A stretch of DNA of 64,000 bases from Parasporobacterium paucivorans DSM 15970 (GCF_900141895.1 NZ_FQYT01000006.1:1-64000), one strand, 5' to 3'. Numbered from the stretch's first letter, positions 43,045 through 54,227 are shown. The notes: generated by a model not told the origin, from the letters alone. Translations and numbers: made by a program.

Positions 43045-43148
43045 TGGAGTTCCTCCTTGTCAGTATTCTGTTTTAAGCTTAACATCTTGAAAACTTATAG
43101 TCAATATGCGATAATGTGTGAAATTCAATTTATAGATCAGGAGAAAAA

Positions 43149-43751
43149 ATGGAATTATATATTGTAAGACACGGTCAAACGGACTGGAATAAAGAAAAGA
43201 AAATGCAGGGAAGGGCAGACATGCCCCTTAACGAAGAAGGAAGGGCACAGGCTGAAAGGGTTGGTCGGGCTTTGAAAAATATTAATTTTGATGCGGTATT
43301 TGCCAGCCCACTGCAGCGTGCCCTGGACACGGCCTCTATAATAGCGGGACATAACGACATAATTGTGGATGAGAGAATATATGAAATCGCACTGGGGAAA
43401 CTGGAAGGACTCGTATACCGGAACCTGGAAAAAGCTGGCGGGGAATTGTACGAAACAGTTCAGGCCTTCTTTATGAGTCCGGATAAATATATTCCCACAG
43501 AGGGTGGGGAAAGCTACCAGAATCTTCTTGCCAGGACGGGAGAATTTCTGGAGAATCTCCCCAAAAGCCATCCCGACCAGAAGATTCTGCTGGTATCCCA
43601 TGCCACCAGCATACATGCAATGCTTGCCTACATAAAGAAAACACCTTTAAAGGATTTATGGCTGGTCCCGATTGTGAACGGGTCCGTCACCAGAGCCGTT
43701 TATGGAGAAGAAGGCTATATTATCCTGGATGAAGGACTCGTCCTGGATTAG
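43149..43751 (+). CDS. Histidine phosphatase family protein
   Basis: The 200 residues start MELYIVRHGQTDWNKEKKMQ, followed by GRADMPLNEEGRAQA. The RHG catalytic His opens the protein and the second conserved His is in LLVSHATSIH. Members include phosphoglycerate mutase-like and alpha-ribazole phosphatases; the substrate is not readable. The start follows CAGGAGAAA. It converges with the PHP phosphatase gene with only five bases between. Confidence 0.88.
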   Translation: MELYIVRHGQTDWNKEKKMQGRADMPLNEEGRAQAERVGRALKNINFDAVFASPLQRALDTASIIAGHNDIIVDERIYEIALGKLEGLVYRNLEKAGGELYETVQAFFMSPDKYIPTEGGESYQNLLARTGEFLENLPKSHPDQKILLVSHATSIHAMLAYIKKTPLKDLWLVPIVNGSVTRAVYGEEGYIILDEGLVLD

Positions 43752-43756
43752 TGGCT

Positions 43757-44557
43757 CTAGAGTCCTATGAACACGGGCGATCTCTGCCTGAATATATTAT
43801 AGTGTCTAAATCCGCTGTTTTTCAGGGTGGCAGCTGCCAGGTCGAAGTTATATCCTATGTAATCGGGGGTATGGGCATCTGAGCCGATTGTTATGATGTC
43901 GCCTCCAAGCTGGCGGTATCTTTTGATTATGTCCTGGGATGGATTGGTGTCATTGAGCTCATACCGGTATCCGCCCGTATTCACTTCGATTCCTTTGTCC
44001 ATGCGAATCAAGGTCTTTAGTATTTCATCAAGATAATCTGCATAATCGGCGTAGCTGTAGTTGGCATTTTTCTGGGGAGCATATCGTACGATATAATCCA
44101 AATGGCCATAGACGTCAAAATCCTTGTTTGCATTCAGATTATCCAAAATAGACGTGAAGTATTCTGCAAAGGCTTCCCGCTCTGTTCTTCCGTCAAAATA
44201 ATCCGGATAATAAGGATCGTGCCCGTTCACCAGATGGGAAGAGCCTATTATGAAATCAAAAGGGACGAGTCCTGTAAAATCCCTGATTTTCTTTTGCAGT
44301 CCTGGCTCCAGACCGGTTTCCACTCCGATAAGAAGCTCGATTCTCCCGGCATATTTTTTGCGAAACTTACAGAGTGTCTCATAATATTCGGGTAAATCAA
44401 GGTCGAAAAAAAGATGTGGAACGGGGTAGTCAAAATCCTGATGATCCGTGATGCAGATATGCTTCATATCCAATGAAAGAGCTTTTTGTATAATCTCTTC
44501 CAGATCTGCATCGGAATCAGGGGAGAAGCGGGTATGGATATGTGTGTCGGAATACAT
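43757..44557 (-). CDS. hisJ: Histidinol-phosphatase (HisJ-type PHP family)
   Basis: The 266 residues show the PHP metal motifs in order: DTHIHTRFSPDSD, ITDHQDFD, GVETGLEPG, and GSDAHTPDYIG. HisJ removes phosphate from histidinol phosphate in histidine synthesis, with a trinuclear metal centre. No other his gene is in the window. The start on the minus strand follows CAGGAGGC. Confidence 0.82.
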   Translation of the reverse strand: MYSDTHIHTRFSPDSDADLEEIIQKALSLDMKHICITDHQDFDYPVPHLFFDLDLPEYYETLCKFRKKYAGRIELLIGVETGLEPGLQKKIRDFTGLVPFDFIIGSSHLVNGHDPYYPDYFDGRTEREAFAEYFTSILDNLNANKDFDVYGHLDYIVRYAPQKNANYSYADYADYLDEILKTLIRMDKGIEVNTGGYRYELNDTNPSQDIIKRYRQLGGDIITIGSDAHTPDYIGYNFDLAAATLKNSGFRHYNIFRQRSPVFIGL

Positions 44558-44640
44558 GGCAGCCTCCTGGTAAAATATTTCAATATATAAAAATAATAAT
44601 GCAACGTTAAATAGTTGTCAAACAACTTGCAAAGAATACC

Positions 44641-44669
44641 TTGAAATTTTCAACTAAAAACTGTAGAAT
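44641..44669 (+). promoter_or_regulatory. Promoter of gap
   Basis: TTGAAA (44641-44646), 17-base spacer, TAGAAT (44664-44669), leaving a leader of about 45 bases. Confidence 0.65.
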
Positions 44670-44721
44670 GTCAATAGGTTTTAAAAAAATAAGTAATTCA
44701 ATATCAGGAGGAAAAATTATT

Positions 44722-45735
44722 ATGGCAGTAAAAGTTGCAATTAACGGGTTTGGACGCATTGGGCGCCTGGCATTCAGACAGATGTTCGGTGCAGAAGGTT
44801 ATGAGGTTGTTGCAATAAATGACTTGACAGATCCTAAGATGCTTGCGCATTTGCTTAAATATGATTCGGTACAGAAGCGATATGAAAAAGGGGAAACAGT
44901 TGTTGCAAAAGAGTCATCCATTGAGGTGGAGGGAAAAGAGATTATTATTTACAAAGAAGCAGATGCAAAGAATCTGCCATGGGGAGAGATTGGCGTAGAC
45001 GTCGTGCTGGAATGTACCGGCTTCTATACATCAAAAGCAAAAGCCCAGGCCCATATCGATGCAGGAGCAAAGAAAGTGGTTATTTCGGCACCGGCCGGAA
45101 ATGATCTTCCAACAATCGTATTTGGAGTGAATGAGAAAATCCTTACTAAAGAAGACACCGTTATATCAGCGGCTTCCTGCACAACAAACTGCCTGGCTCC
45201 AATGGCAGACACCCTTAATAAATTAGCTGGAATAGAAAAAGGATTCATGACCACAATCCACGCATATACTGGGGATCAGATGGTTCTGGATGGTCCACAT
45301 AGAGGTGGCGATTTGAGGAGAGCCCGCGCAGCAGCTATTAACGTAGTACCAAATACTACCGGAGCAGCCAAGGCAATCGGAAACGTAATTCCTGAATTGG
45401 CTGGAAAACTCGATGGCGCAGCACAGAGGGTTCCGGTACCATCCGGCTCACTTACAGAATTAGTCAGTGTTGTAAAAAAGGAAGTAACGGTTGCTGAAGT
45501 AAATGCAGCTATGAAGGCGGCAGCTTCTCCTTCTTTCGGATATACAGAAGAAGAGATCGTGTCTTCTGATGTTATTGGAATCACATACGGCTCTCTGTTC
45601 GATGGTACGCAGACAAGGGTTACCCCTCTGGAAGGCGGAAAGACTCTGGTCAAATCCGTTTCCTGGTATGACAATGAGAATTCCTACACCAGCCAAATGG
45701 TTAAAACGATAAAATATTTCGCAGAACTGGCATAA
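44722..45735 (+). CDS. gap: Glyceraldehyde-3-phosphate dehydrogenase
   Basis: The ATG at 44722 follows CAGGAGGAAA; an upstream in-frame start is not supported. The 337 residues have [14 protein letters not shown], the catalytic C153 in [12 protein letters not shown], and VAINDLTD, whose Asp favours NAD over NADP. It converts glyceraldehyde 3-phosphate to 1,3-bisphosphoglycerate. A terminator lies between it and pgk, so it can be expressed above the rest of the operon. Confidence 0.97.
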   Translation: MAVKVAINGFGRIGRLAFRQMFGAEGYEVVAINDLTDPKMLAHLLKYDSVQKRYEKGETVVAKESSIEVEGKEIIIYKEADAKNLPWGEIGVDVVLECTGFYTSKAKAQAHIDAGAKKVVISAPAGNDLPTIVFGVNEKILTKEDTVISAASCTTNCLAPMADTLNKLAGIEKGFMTTIHAYTGDQMVLDGPHRGGDLRRARAAAINVVPNTTGAAKAIGNVIPELAGKLDGAAQRVPVPSGSLTELVSVVKKEVTVAEVNAAMKAAASPSFGYTEEEIVSSDVIGITYGSLFDGTQTRVTPLEGGKTLVKSVSWYDNENSYTSQMVKTIKYFAELA

Positions 45736-45750
45736 TTGATTGAAAATAAT

Positions 45751-45791
45751 GGGGGTCCATCCTATAGCAATATAGGAGGCCCCGGTTTTTT
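45751..45791 (+). terminator. Terminator between gap and pgk
   Basis: GGGGTCCATCCTATA pairs with TATAGGAGGCCCC around GCAA, followed by GGTTTTTT. Partial read-through to pgk is likely, since no strong promoter is visible before pgk. Confidence 0.8.
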
Positions 45792-45816
45792 GCGTTGAAT
45801 GGAAAGGAGCAGGAAA

Positions 45817-47007
45817 ATGCTTAATAAAAAAACTTTGGATGATATTGATGTTAAAGGTAAAAAAGTTCTCGTCAGGTGTGACTTTAACGTGCCCATACAA
45901 GACGGCAGAATTACGGATGAAAACCGACTGACACAGGCACTTCCCACAATAGAGAAGCTGACAGCGGACGGCGCGAAGGTGATTCTCTGTTCACATATGG
46001 GAAAACCCAAGGGCAAACCGGATCCGGCCCTGTCTCTGGCTCCAGTAGCAAAAAGGCTTTCGGAAATGCTGGGCAAAGAGGTTGTCTTTGCAGCAGATGA
46101 TGAGGTGGTTGGGGAAATGGCCAGAAAGGCTGTTGCCGCAATGAAAGAGGGGGATGTCGTCCTCCTGGAAAATACCCGATTCCGCCCGGAAGAGGAAAAA
46201 AACGAAGATACATTCAGCAAGGAACTGGCTTCTCTGGCAGATGTTTTTGTGAACGATGCGTTCGGAACCGCCCACAGGGCACACTGTTCAACGGCAGGCG
46301 TAGCAAAATTCATGGAAACTTCCGTTATCGGGTACCTTATGGAGAAGGAAATCATGTTTTTGGGAAATGCCCTTGAAAATCCAGTGAGACCATTTGCGGC
46401 AATACTCGGGGGATCCAAGGTTTCATCCAAGCTTTCCGTAATCGAGAAACTTCTTGATAAGGTGGATATTCTTATCATAGGAGGCGGTATGTCCTACACT
46501 TTCGCTAAGGCGGAGGGCAAAGAAATCGGTAAATCCCTGGTTGAAGACGATTACCTGGAATATGCAAAGAAAATGGTGGAAAAAGCAAAACAAAAGGGAG
46601 TCAAGCTGTATCTCCCCGTGGACGTCGTAGTCACAAAGGAGTATGCGGAAAATGCACCCAGCAGAGTCATAGAAAAGAGCATGGACAAAGATGAAATGGG
46701 TATGGATATAGGGCCGAAAACGAGAGAGCTCTTTACGCAGGCAATCCGTGATGCAAAAACCGTATTGTGGAATGGCCCTATGGGAGTATTTGAAATGAAG
46801 CCTTTTGCCGCAGGTACAGAGTCTATAGCAAAAGCACTCTCAGAAATGGATGCCATCACCATCATTGGCGGAGGAGATTCTGCGGCAGCTGTCAACCAGA
46901 TGGGATATGGGGACAAGATGACACATATATCCACAGGCGGCGGAGCTTCCCTGGAATTTCTTGAAGGACGTGTACTACCCGGTATTTCAGCGGTAAATGA
47001 AAAATAA
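45817..47007 (+). CDS. pgk: Phosphoglycerate kinase
   Basis: The ATG at 45817 follows GAAAGGAGC at good spacing; the ATG at 45799 precedes that site. The 396 residues start [20 protein letters not shown] and contain [18 protein letters not shown] and a C-terminal [10 protein letters not shown] with [13 protein letters not shown]. It makes ATP from 1,3-bisphosphoglycerate. It is followed by tpiA after 11 bases. Confidence 0.97.
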   Translation: MLNKKTLDDIDVKGKKVLVRCDFNVPIQDGRITDENRLTQALPTIEKLTADGAKVILCSHMGKPKGKPDPALSLAPVAKRLSEMLGKEVVFAADDEVVGEMARKAVAAMKEGDVVLLENTRFRPEEEKNEDTFSKELASLADVFVNDAFGTAHRAHCSTAGVAKFMETSVIGYLMEKEIMFLGNALENPVRPFAAILGGSKVSSKLSVIEKLLDKVDILIIGGGMSYTFAKAEGKEIGKSLVEDDYLEYAKKMVEKAKQKGVKLYLPVDVVVTKEYAENAPSRVIEKSMDKDEMGMDIGPKTRELFTQAIRDAKTVLWNGPMGVFEMKPFAAGTESIAKALSEMDAITIIGGGDSAAAVNQMGYGDKMTHISTGGGASLEFLEGRVLPGISAVNEK

Positions 47008-47018
47008 GGAGCAATAAA

Positions 47019-47762
47019 ATGAGAAAAAGAATGGCGGCAGGAAACTGGAAAATGAACAAGACAGCTACCGAAGCAAGAGCTTTAATCGAGGAACTTAAGC
47101 CATTAGTGGCTAATACGGATGTGGATGTCGTATTCTGTGTACCTTTTATTTCTATTATACCTGCGGTACAGGCAGTTGCCGGAACCGGAATTTCCATAGG
47201 AGCCCAGAATATGTACTTTGAGGAAAACGGCGCGTATACGGGTGAAATCGCGCCGAATATGCTGACAGATGCTGGAGTAAAGCATGTAATAATCGGACAT
47301 TCGGAGAGAAGGCAGTACTTCGGGGAAACGGATGAAGATGTTAATAAAAAGGTTCTGAAGGCTTATGAGCATGGAATCACGCCGATCATCTGCTGTGGGG
47401 AAAGCCTTGTACAGAGAGAACAAGGTATTACTATAGATTGGATCAGACAGCAGGTTAAAATTGCGTTTCAGGAAGTTACGCCACAACTGGCAAAATTGGC
47501 CGTTATTGCCTATGAGCCGATCTGGGCTATTGGAACCGGAAAGGTAGCCACCACAGAGCAGGCGGAAGAAGTCTGCAGGAAAATACGGGAATGTATCGAA
47601 GAAATCTATGATGTGTCTGTCGCAGAGGAAATAAGGATACTGTATGGAGGAAGCGTTTCAGGAGCCAATGCGGCGGAACTCTTTTCCATGCCGGATATTG
47701 ACGGAGGTCTTGTTGGAGGGGCATCCCTGAAAGCTGATTTCGCAAAAATCGTAAATTCTTAA
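47019..47762 (+). CDS. tpiA: Triosephosphate isomerase
   Basis: The 247 residues contain [10 protein letters not shown] (catalytic Lys), [13 protein letters not shown] (catalytic His), [15 protein letters not shown] (catalytic Glu and loop) and [13 protein letters not shown]. It interconverts dihydroxyacetone phosphate and glyceraldehyde 3-phosphate. It lies between pgk and gpmI in the usual clostridial order. Confidence 0.97.
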   Translation: MRKRMAAGNWKMNKTATEARALIEELKPLVANTDVDVVFCVPFISIIPAVQAVAGTGISIGAQNMYFEENGAYTGEIAPNMLTDAGVKHVIIGHSERRQYFGETDEDVNKKVLKAYEHGITPIICCGESLVQREQGITIDWIRQQVKIAFQEVTPQLAKLAVIAYEPIWAIGTGKVATTEQAEEVCRKIRECIEEIYDVSVAEEIRILYGGSVSGANAAELFSMPDIDGGLVGGASLKADFAKIVNS

Positions 47763-47785
47763 AATAGCGGCGAGGAGAAAACCGA

Positions 47786-49324
47786 ATGAAAAGCAAACCA
47801 GTGGTCCTTATGATATTAGATGGTTTTGGATTGGCGGAAAATAAAAAAACAGACTTTCCGGAACGAACTGATACTCCGGAAATTGACAAACTTATGAAAA
47901 CATATCCTTTTGTGAAAGGGTATGCCAGCGGAAAAGCGGTCGGTCTTCCGGAAGGACAAATGGGTAATTCTGAAGTTGGACATTTGAACATTGGAGCCGG
48001 AAGAGTTATATATCAGGATCTTACCAAGATAACAAAGGAAATAGATGAAGGCAGTTTTTTTGAAACTCCGGAGCTTCTGGAAGCCATTGACAACTGCAAA
48101 AGAAAAGGCAGCAATCTTCATTTGATGGGACTTCTTTCCGATGGAGGCGTGCACAGCCATAATACACATGTATATGCACTTCTGGAACTGGCAAAAAGAG
48201 AGAATTTTGACAGAGTATTTATTCATGTGTTCTTAGACGGACGTGATACATCCCCTTCGTCCGGCATCTCATTTGTCAGAGAGCTGGAAGAGAAGACGGT
48301 TGAGCTGGGAACAGGACGGATTGCAACTGTGATGGGAAGATACTATTCCATGGACCGGGACAACAGATGGGATAGGGTGAAGCTGGCCTATGATGCCCTT
48401 GCCCTGGGTGCAGGGATTCCAGACGTGTCTGCAGCAGAAGCAGTTGAAAAATCATATAATGCGGGCGTGACGGATGAATTCGTCAAGCCGGTGATCATAT
48501 GGGAGAATGGAAAACCGTTGGCATCCATCCGGGATGATGATTCGGTCATATTCTTCAACTTCCGTCCTGACCGGGCGAGAGAGCTCACGAGGGCATTCTG
48601 TGATGAGGAGTTTTCAGAATTTGAGAGGGCTGCAAGGGTCAGGACAACATACGTATGTTTTACGGACTATGACGTCACCATTCAAAACAAACTGGTCGCT
48701 TTTAAGGACAAAGACATAACGAATACCTTTGGAGAGCTGTTGGCAGAAAACCATCTGAAACAGCTGAGACTTGCTGAAACGGAAAAATACGCCCATGTAA
48801 CCTTTTTCTTCAATGGAGGCAAAGAGGTGCCTAACGAAGGAGAAGACCGGATTCTGATCAGTTCCCCTAAGGTTGCCACATATGACCTGCAGCCGGAGAT
48901 GAGTGCAGTTCAGGTTTGCGATGCACTGGTGGAAGCCGTACAGTCTAATGTGTATGATGTGATTATCGTGAACTTCGCAAATCCGGACATGGTGGGACAT
49001 ACCGGTGTACAGTCTGCCGTGTGGAAAGCCCTGAAAACAGTGGATATCTGTGTGAAAAGAGCCTTCGATTCCATCAAGGAGGCAGGGGGAATCCTGTTTA
49101 TCTGTGCAGATCATGGGAATGCTGAAAAGATGATAGATGAAAAAACAGGGGAATGTTTCACAGCCCATACCACCAATCCAGTTCCTTTTATATTATGCAA
49201 TGCCAATCCAACTTATAAACTGGCGGAAGGCGGAGCTTTGTGCGACATTGCACCGACTCTGATTGACCTGATGGGATTGGAAAAGCCGGAGGAAATGACG
49301 GGAAGATCCCTGCTGGTCAGATAG
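47786..49324 (+). CDS. gpmI: 2,3-bisphosphoglycerate-independent phosphoglycerate mutase
   Basis: The 512 residues have MILDGFGLAE, the nucleophile Ser in MGNSEVGHLNIGAGR, FLDGRDTSP, and the metal motif ICADHGNAEKM. It is a manganese-dependent alkaline-phosphatase-superfamily mutase that turns 3-phosphoglycerate into 2-phosphoglycerate. The start follows GCGAGGAGA. It is the last glycolytic gene here; enolase is not in the window. Confidence 0.97.
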   Translation: MKSKPVVLMILDGFGLAENKKTDFPERTDTPEIDKLMKTYPFVKGYASGKAVGLPEGQMGNSEVGHLNIGAGRVIYQDLTKITKEIDEGSFFETPELLEAIDNCKRKGSNLHLMGLLSDGGVHSHNTHVYALLELAKRENFDRVFIHVFLDGRDTSPSSGISFVRELEEKTVELGTGRIATVMGRYYSMDRDNRWDRVKLAYDALALGAGIPDVSAAEAVEKSYNAGVTDEFVKPVIIWENGKPLASIRDDDSVIFFNFRPDRARELTRAFCDEEFSEFERAARVRTTYVCFTDYDVTIQNKLVAFKDKDITNTFGELLAENHLKQLRLAETEKYAHVTFFFNGGKEVPNEGEDRILISSPKVATYDLQPEMSAVQVCDALVEAVQSNVYDVIIVNFANPDMVGHTGVQSAVWKALKTVDICVKRAFDSIKEAGGILFICADHGNAEKMIDEKTGECFTAHTTNPVPFILCNANPTYKLAEGGALCDIAPTLIDLMGLEKPEEMTGRSLLVR

Positions 49325-49404
49325 TCGTATTTAATAAAACTATTGATAAGTGTGGTTTTGTATGTTACCATATTATATAAATGTGGGCCTGGAGGTGTGT
49401 TAAT

Positions 49405-49644
49405 TTGCTCAAATTAATTTTAAGCATTATTTTAGTTGTTGTAAGCATCGTTCTGATAGTAATTGTCCTGCTGCAGGAGGGAAAATCCGCCGGGCTGACG
49501 TCAACCATTACAGGAAGCTCTGATACCTACTGGAGTAAGAACAAGGGTCGTTCCGTAGAAGGAGCTGTAGAAAAATCAACAAAGTTTTTAGCATTGGCTT
49601 TCATGGTTCTAGCGATAGTGTTAAGCATGGGCTTTCTGCAATAA
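49405..49644 (+). CDS. secG: Protein translocase subunit SecG
   Basis: A TTG at 49405 is nine bases after CTGGAGG; an ATG eight codons upstream lies before that site. The 79 residues have two membrane helices flanking LLQEGKSAGLTSTITGSSDT, the conserved SecG loop. SecG assists SecYEA export. The order secG-rnr-smpB is common in Firmicutes. Confidence 0.93.
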   Translation: MLKLILSIILVVVSIVLIVIVLLQEGKSAGLTSTITGSSDTYWSKNKGRSVEGAVEKSTKFLALAFMVLAIVLSMGFLQ

Positions 49645-49653
49645 GAAATTTTA

Positions 49654-49685
49654 AACACTCTCAGACTTTAATGAGGGTGTTTTTT
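49654..49685 (+). terminator. Terminator after secG
   Basis: AACACTCTCA pairs with TGAGGGTGTT (one G-U type mismatch) around GACTTTAA, followed by six T. The rnr gene follows at once, so read-through is likely. Confidence 0.7.
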
Positions 49686-49710
49686 AATCCGTAAAGAAAA
49701 GGTGGATAAT

Positions 49711-51864
49711 ATGGATGAGAGATTGATACAGATAAGGAAGAAACTGATTCTGGATCTGGTAAATAATGAAAAGTATGTACCAATGAAAATAAAGGAAATA
49801 GCGATCCTTCTCAATATTCCGAAAGATGAGAGAAAGGACCTGGAGGCCGTCCTGAAACTCCTGGTCAAGGAAGGCCTGATAAGCCTCTCCCAAAAAGGAA
49901 AATACGGCAAACCCGAAGAAAATAAAAAAGAGGGAATCTTTACCGGAAATGCAAGAGGCTTCGGATTTGTGTCCATCGAAGGGGAAGAAGAGGACATATT
50001 CATACCTGAAAATGCTACTGGAACTGCCATGAACAATGACCGTGTAATCGTTGTCGTAAGACCCGGAAGAAATGGGAAGAGGCAGGAAGGGGAAGTTATC
50101 AAGGTACTGGAGCGGTCTGCCACGGAAGTCGTAGGTCTCTATCAGGAAAGTAAAAATTTCGGATTTGTCGTGGCGGATAATCCGAAAATCTTTAAAGACA
50201 TATTTATCCAGAGGAAAAAATCCATGGGAGCGATTAATGGGCACAAGGTAATCGCGAAAATTATCGATTATGGAAAATCCGGGCAGAATCCGGAAGGCGA
50301 AATCATCCGTATTATTGGCCATATCAATGATCCGGGGGTGGATATCCTTTCTATTGTCCTGGACAAGAACATTCCCATGGAGTTCCCTCAGGAGGTCATG
50401 GAACAGGTCAAAGATGTGCCGGAGAAAGTGACAGAGGAAGAATATGCTGGACGGATGGATATCCGGAGCTGGAAAACGGTTACGATTGATGGAGAAGATG
50501 CAAAGGACCTGGATGATGCCATAACACTCAGCAGTGAGGGCGGCCGCTACACTCTGGGCGTCCATATTGCGGATGTAACCCATTATGTAAGAGAAAATTC
50601 TCCCCTGGATGAAGAGGCTCTGATCCGCGGAACCAGCGTATATCTGGCAGATAGAGTTATCCCTATGCTTCCCCATAAGCTTTCCAATGGAATCTGTTCT
50701 TTGAATGAAGGACAGGACAGGCTGGCCCTGAGCTGCATAATGGAAATCGACAGCGAGGGAAAGGTTACTTCCCATAAAATTGCGGAAACCGTGATTCATG
50801 TGGACCGCCGGATGACCTACACCAGCGTTAAGAAGATACTCGAGGATGAAGATCCTGAGGAGATTTCAAAATACATCGATCTCGTTTCCATGTTTAAGGA
50901 GATGAGAAGCCTGGCACAGATTCTGAAAAAGGTGCGAAGAGACAGAGGCTCCATTGATTTCGATTTTCCGGAGACCAAAATTATCCTCAATCCGAACGGA
51001 AAGCCAATCGAAATCAAGCCGTATGACAGAAACATTGCAACCAAAATCATCGAGGACTTTATGCTGATTGCCAATGAGACAGTGGCAGAAGATTTTTTCT
51101 GGCAGGAACTGCCCTTTGTGTATAGAAGCCATGAGGCACCGGATCCGGATAAAGTGCTGAAACTGGGGATGTTCATAAATAATTTCGGACACAGCATCCA
51201 TGTGGGACAGCAGGAGATGCATCCCAAAGAAATGCAGAAACTTCTTGACCGGATTGAGGGATCCGATGAAGAAATGATGATAAGCCGCCTGATGCTTCGA
51301 TCCATGAAACAGGCGAGATATTCTACCACTGAGACCACTCATTTCGGCCTGGCAACAAAATACTACTGTCATTTTACTTCCCCCATCAGGAGATATCCGG
51401 ATCTGCAGATACACCGGATTATCAAGGAAAATCTCTCGGGAAGGCTTAATGAGAGACGGATAACCCATTATGAATTTGTACTGCCGACTGTTGCCTCCCA
51501 GTGCAGTGTTACGGAGAGAAGGGCAGAAGAAGCTGAAAGAGAGACAATCAAACTCAAAAAAGTCGAATATATGCAGCAGTTTGTCGGAGAAGAGTTTGAT
51601 GGTGTCGTATCCGGGATTACCAAATGGGGAATGTACGTGGAACTGCCCAACACGGTGGAAGGCATGGTTCACATTTCGGCCATCCCAGGAGATTATTTTG
51701 ACTACGATGAGGAACATTATGAAATGGTGGGAAAAGCCACCAACAAAAGATATAAACTGGGACAAAATGTCCGGGTGAAGCTGGTCAAAGCGGACAAGCT
51801 TCTGCGCAACATTGATTTTGAGTTGACAGAAGGAGGAGAGGACAGTGGCGAAGGAATCGTTTAA
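49711..51864 (+). CDS. rnr: Ribonuclease R
   Basis: The ATG at 49711 follows AAAAGGTGGA; the GTG at 49702 is inside that site. The 717 residues hold an N-terminal helix-turn-helix-like segment, cold-shock domains ([20 protein letters not shown]), the RNB catalytic core ([14 protein letters not shown] with the metal Asp residues) and a C-terminal S1 domain ([18 protein letters not shown]). It is a 3' to 5' exoribonuclease for structured RNA and works with tmRNA/SmpB on stalled mRNAs. It overlaps smpB by 20 bases. Confidence 0.96.
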   Translation: MDERLIQIRKKLILDLVNNEKYVPMKIKEIAILLNIPKDERKDLEAVLKLLVKEGLISLSQKGKYGKPEENKKEGIFTGNARGFGFVSIEGEEEDIFIPENATGTAMNNDRVIVVVRPGRNGKRQEGEVIKVLERSATEVVGLYQESKNFGFVVADNPKIFKDIFIQRKKSMGAINGHKVIAKIIDYGKSGQNPEGEIIRIIGHINDPGVDILSIVLDKNIPMEFPQEVMEQVKDVPEKVTEEEYAGRMDIRSWKTVTIDGEDAKDLDDAITLSSEGGRYTLGVHIADVTHYVRENSPLDEEALIRGTSVYLADRVIPMLPHKLSNGICSLNEGQDRLALSCIMEIDSEGKVTSHKIAETVIHVDRRMTYTSVKKILEDEDPEEISKYIDLVSMFKEMRSLAQILKKVRRDRGSIDFDFPETKIILNPNGKPIEIKPYDRNIATKIIEDFMLIANETVAEDFFWQELPFVYRSHEAPDPDKVLKLGMFINNFGHSIHVGQQEMHPKEMQKLLDRIEGSDEEMMISRLMLRSMKQARYSTTETTHFGLATKYYCHFTSPIRRYPDLQIHRIIKENLSGRLNERRITHYEFVLPTVASQCSVTERRAEEAERETIKLKKVEYMQQFVGEEFDGVVSGITKWGMYVELPNTVEGMVHISAIPGDYFDYDEEHYEMVGKATNKRYKLGQNVRVKLVKADKLLRNIDFELTEGGEDSGEGIV

Positions 51865-52312
51865 ACTCATTGCCAATAATAAAAAAGCGAGATTTGACTA
51901 TTTTATAGAGGAAACCTTTGAAACAGGAATCGTGCTGCATGGAACAGAGGTCAAATCCCTTAGAATGGGTAAATGCAGTATAAAGGAGTCATTTATTAAA
52001 ATTGAAAGGGGTGAAATGTATATTTATAATATGCATATAAGCCCATATGAGAAAGGCAACATCTTCAATAAAGACCCCCTGCGGGTAAAAAAGCTGCTTA
52101 TGCACAAATATGAAATCCGGAAAATCGCATCCTCCATGGATCGGGACGGATACACAATTGTGCCGCTTCAGGTCTATTTCAAGGACGGAAAAGTAAAACT
52201 GGAAATAGGACTTGCAAAAGGCAAGAAGCTGTATGACAAACGACAGGATATTGCAAAGAAAGACCAGAAAAGAGAAGCTGAAAAGGATTTTAAAGTCAAA
52301 AACCTGAACTGA
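51845..52312 (+). CDS. smpB: SsrA-binding protein SmpB
   Basis: A GTG start at 51845 follows GGAGGAGAGG inside the end of rnr. The 155 residues have [20 protein letters not shown], then [20 protein letters not shown], and the C-terminal [19 protein letters not shown]. SmpB carries tmRNA into stalled ribosomes. The tmRNA gene, which often follows, is not in the 174 bases downstream. Confidence 0.97.
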   Translation: MAKESFKLIANNKKARFDYFIEETFETGIVLHGTEVKSLRMGKCSIKESFIKIERGEMYIYNMHISPYEKGNIFNKDPLRVKKLLMHKYEIRKIASSMDRDGYTIVPLQVYFKDGKVKLEIGLAKGKKLYDKRQDIAKKDQKREAEKDFKVKNLN

Positions 52313-52314
52313 CA

Positions 52315-52340
52315 AAAATGGACCGGATAGGTCCTTTTTT
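52315..52340 (+). terminator. Terminator after smpB
   Basis: AAAAATGGACC pairs with GGTCC(TTTTTT) around GGATA; a short stem with an A-tract and a T-tract that add to it. Confidence 0.65.
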
Positions 52341-52430
52341 GTTATAAATGTACAGGCAGAAGCCCTTTAGGTACATCAAAGATGTCATTATAAAAGTTAT
52401 AAATCATGGAGACATTTATAGAGATTTTTG

Positions 52431-52437
52431 GTACAAT
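52431..52437 (+). promoter_or_regulatory. Weak extended -10 before iorA
   Basis: TGGTACAAT (from 52429) lies about 50 bases before iorA. No convincing -35 is seen. Confidence 0.4.
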
Positions 52438-52486
52438 AGTCGGATGATAATATTAGCTGTGTTACAGAAAGGACGGATATTGATAA

Positions 52487-54226
52487 ATGGTCAAAAGAAA
52501 ATTGATGTTGGGCAACGAAGCGATAGCCAGAGGTGCCTATGAGGCAGGAGTCAAAGTCTCTGCTGCCTATCCGGGGACCCCGAGTACAGAAATAAGCGAA
52601 AGTATCGCACAATATGATGAAATATATGCGGAATGGTCTACAAATGAGAAGGTTGCCATGGAAGTGGCTATTGGTGCCTCCATCAGCGGCGTAAGAGCGA
52701 TGGCATCCATGAAACACGTAGGCGTAAATGTGGCTGCCGATCCTTTGTTTACAGCGGCCTACATGGGCATCAACGGAGGGCTTGTCATTGTTGCCTGTGA
52801 TGACCCTGGTCTGTACAGCTCCCAAAACGAGCAGGACAGCAGGGCGGTTGCCAGGGCGGGCCAGGTACCTGTTCTTGAACCAGCCGACAGTCAGGAAGCA
52901 AAGGAATTTATGAAGTTCGCTTTTGAAGTCAGTGAAAAATATGAATGCCCAGTAATGTTAAGGACAACTACAAGACTTTCCCATTCGCAGGGACTTGTTG
53001 AGGAGCAGGACAGGGTCGAGGTGGACGATAAGCCTTATGAAAGAGATATCAGCAGACTGGTTATGATGCCGGCTATGGCTAAAAATAGACATATCGCTGT
53101 AGAAGAGAGAATGAAGGCTCTTGCTGCGGATGGCTGTGATTTTAAGGTGAACCGGACGGAGTACAGGGATAAATCCATTGGCGTCATTACCTCAGGGATT
53201 CCATATCTTTATGTGAAAGAAGCCCTGCCGAATGCTTCTGTTTTAAAGATTGGAATGGTACATCCTCTGCCAAGAAAACTGATTGAGGAGTTCGCGGCAA
53301 GCGTGGATAAACTCTACATTGTGGAAGAGCTTGAACCGGTTATGGAAGAGCAGATCAAGTCCTGGGGAATCCAGGCGGTCGGCAAAGATATCTTAACTGT
53401 TCAGGGTGAATACAGCGCCAACATGATCAAATCTGCAGTACTTAGAGAGAAGATAGAACTTACACAGCCAGCGGATGTACCGGCAAGACCACCCATTCTC
53501 TGCCCGGGATGTCCCCACAGAAGTGTGTATTCGGTCATGTCCAAGCTGAAAATCCATGCAGCAGGCGACATCGGCTGTTATACCCTGGGAGCCCTGGCTC
53601 CACTGAGCGTACTGGATACCAGCATCTGTATGGGCGCCAGTATCAGTTCCTTACATGGAATGGAAAAAGCAAAAGGAAAGGACTATGTCAAGAACTGGGT
53701 AGCCGTAATCGGCGATTCCACTTTTTTCCATACCGGCATCAATTCCCTCATAAACATGGTTTATAACCAGGGGACCGGAACAGTTGTGATCCTGGATAAT
53801 TCCATCACAGCTATGACAGGCCATCAGGATAATGCCGCCACCGGGAAGACTCTTAAAGGAAAAGCGACTGCGTCTATCAGCATTCCGGATTTCTGCAGAA
53901 GCATAGGCGTTAAGAATGTCATGGTTGTGAATGCCTTTGACCTGAAGGGGCTGGAGGCTGCGTTGAAGGAAGAAACGGCAAAAGAAGAGCTTTCCGTTAT
54001 TATAGCAGTTGCACCTTGTGTCCTGCTGGATAAATCCCCTTGTACTGTACAGGCAAAGGTTGTTCCGGGAAAATGCAAGAAATGTGGAGCATGTCTGAAA
54101 CCCGGATGTCCTGCCATTACAAAACAGGCGGACGGTACGGTTGCAATAAATGATACTATGTGCAATGGCTGTGGTCTCTGCGTGGACCTGTGCAAGTTTG
54201 GGGCACTAGAGAAAGCAGGTGTGTAA
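52487..54226 (+). CDS. iorA: Indolepyruvate ferredoxin oxidoreductase, alpha subunit
   Basis: The 579 residues begin with a pyrimidine-binding domain (GNEAIARGAYEAGVKVSAAY, PGTPSTEI). A thiamine diphosphate domain has ILCPGCPHRSVYSV, GDIGCYTLGALAPL and VIGDSTFFHTGI. A C-terminal ferredoxin pair is CKKCGACLKPGCP and CNGCGLCVDLCK. It oxidises aryl pyruvates from Trp, Tyr or Phe to aryl-acetyl-CoA and reduces ferredoxin. It forms an operon with iorB, an aryl-CoA ligase and an ACT protein. Confidence 0.95.
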   Translation: MVKRKLMLGNEAIARGAYEAGVKVSAAYPGTPSTEISESIAQYDEIYAEWSTNEKVAMEVAIGASISGVRAMASMKHVGVNVAADPLFTAAYMGINGGLVIVACDDPGLYSSQNEQDSRAVARAGQVPVLEPADSQEAKEFMKFAFEVSEKYECPVMLRTTTRLSHSQGLVEEQDRVEVDDKPYERDISRLVMMPAMAKNRHIAVEERMKALAADGCDFKVNRTEYRDKSIGVITSGIPYLYVKEALPNASVLKIGMVHPLPRKLIEEFAASVDKLYIVEELEPVMEEQIKSWGIQAVGKDILTVQGEYSANMIKSAVLREKIELTQPADVPARPPILCPGCPHRSVYSVMSKLKIHAAGDIGCYTLGALAPLSVLDTSICMGASISSLHGMEKAKGKDYVKNWVAVIGDSTFFHTGINSLINMVYNQGTGTVVILDNSITAMTGHQDNAATGKTLKGKATASISIPDFCRSIGVKNVMVVNAFDLKGLEAALKEETAKEELSVIIAVAPCVLLDKSPCTVQAKVVPGKCKKCGACLKPGCPAITKQADGTVAINDTMCNGCGLCVDLCKFGALEKAGV

Positions 54227-54227
54227 A

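Noticed and set aside
2708-44622. Shared AGTTGTCAAA at 2708-2717 and 44613-44622 as a common operator
   Set aside because: Only ten bases match, the flanks differ, and the second site is upstream of the gap promoter. Chance is likely in AT-rich gaps.
52313-52486. tmRNA gene after smpB
   Set aside because: The gap is only 174 bases and has no alanine-tRNA-like ends or tag reading frame.
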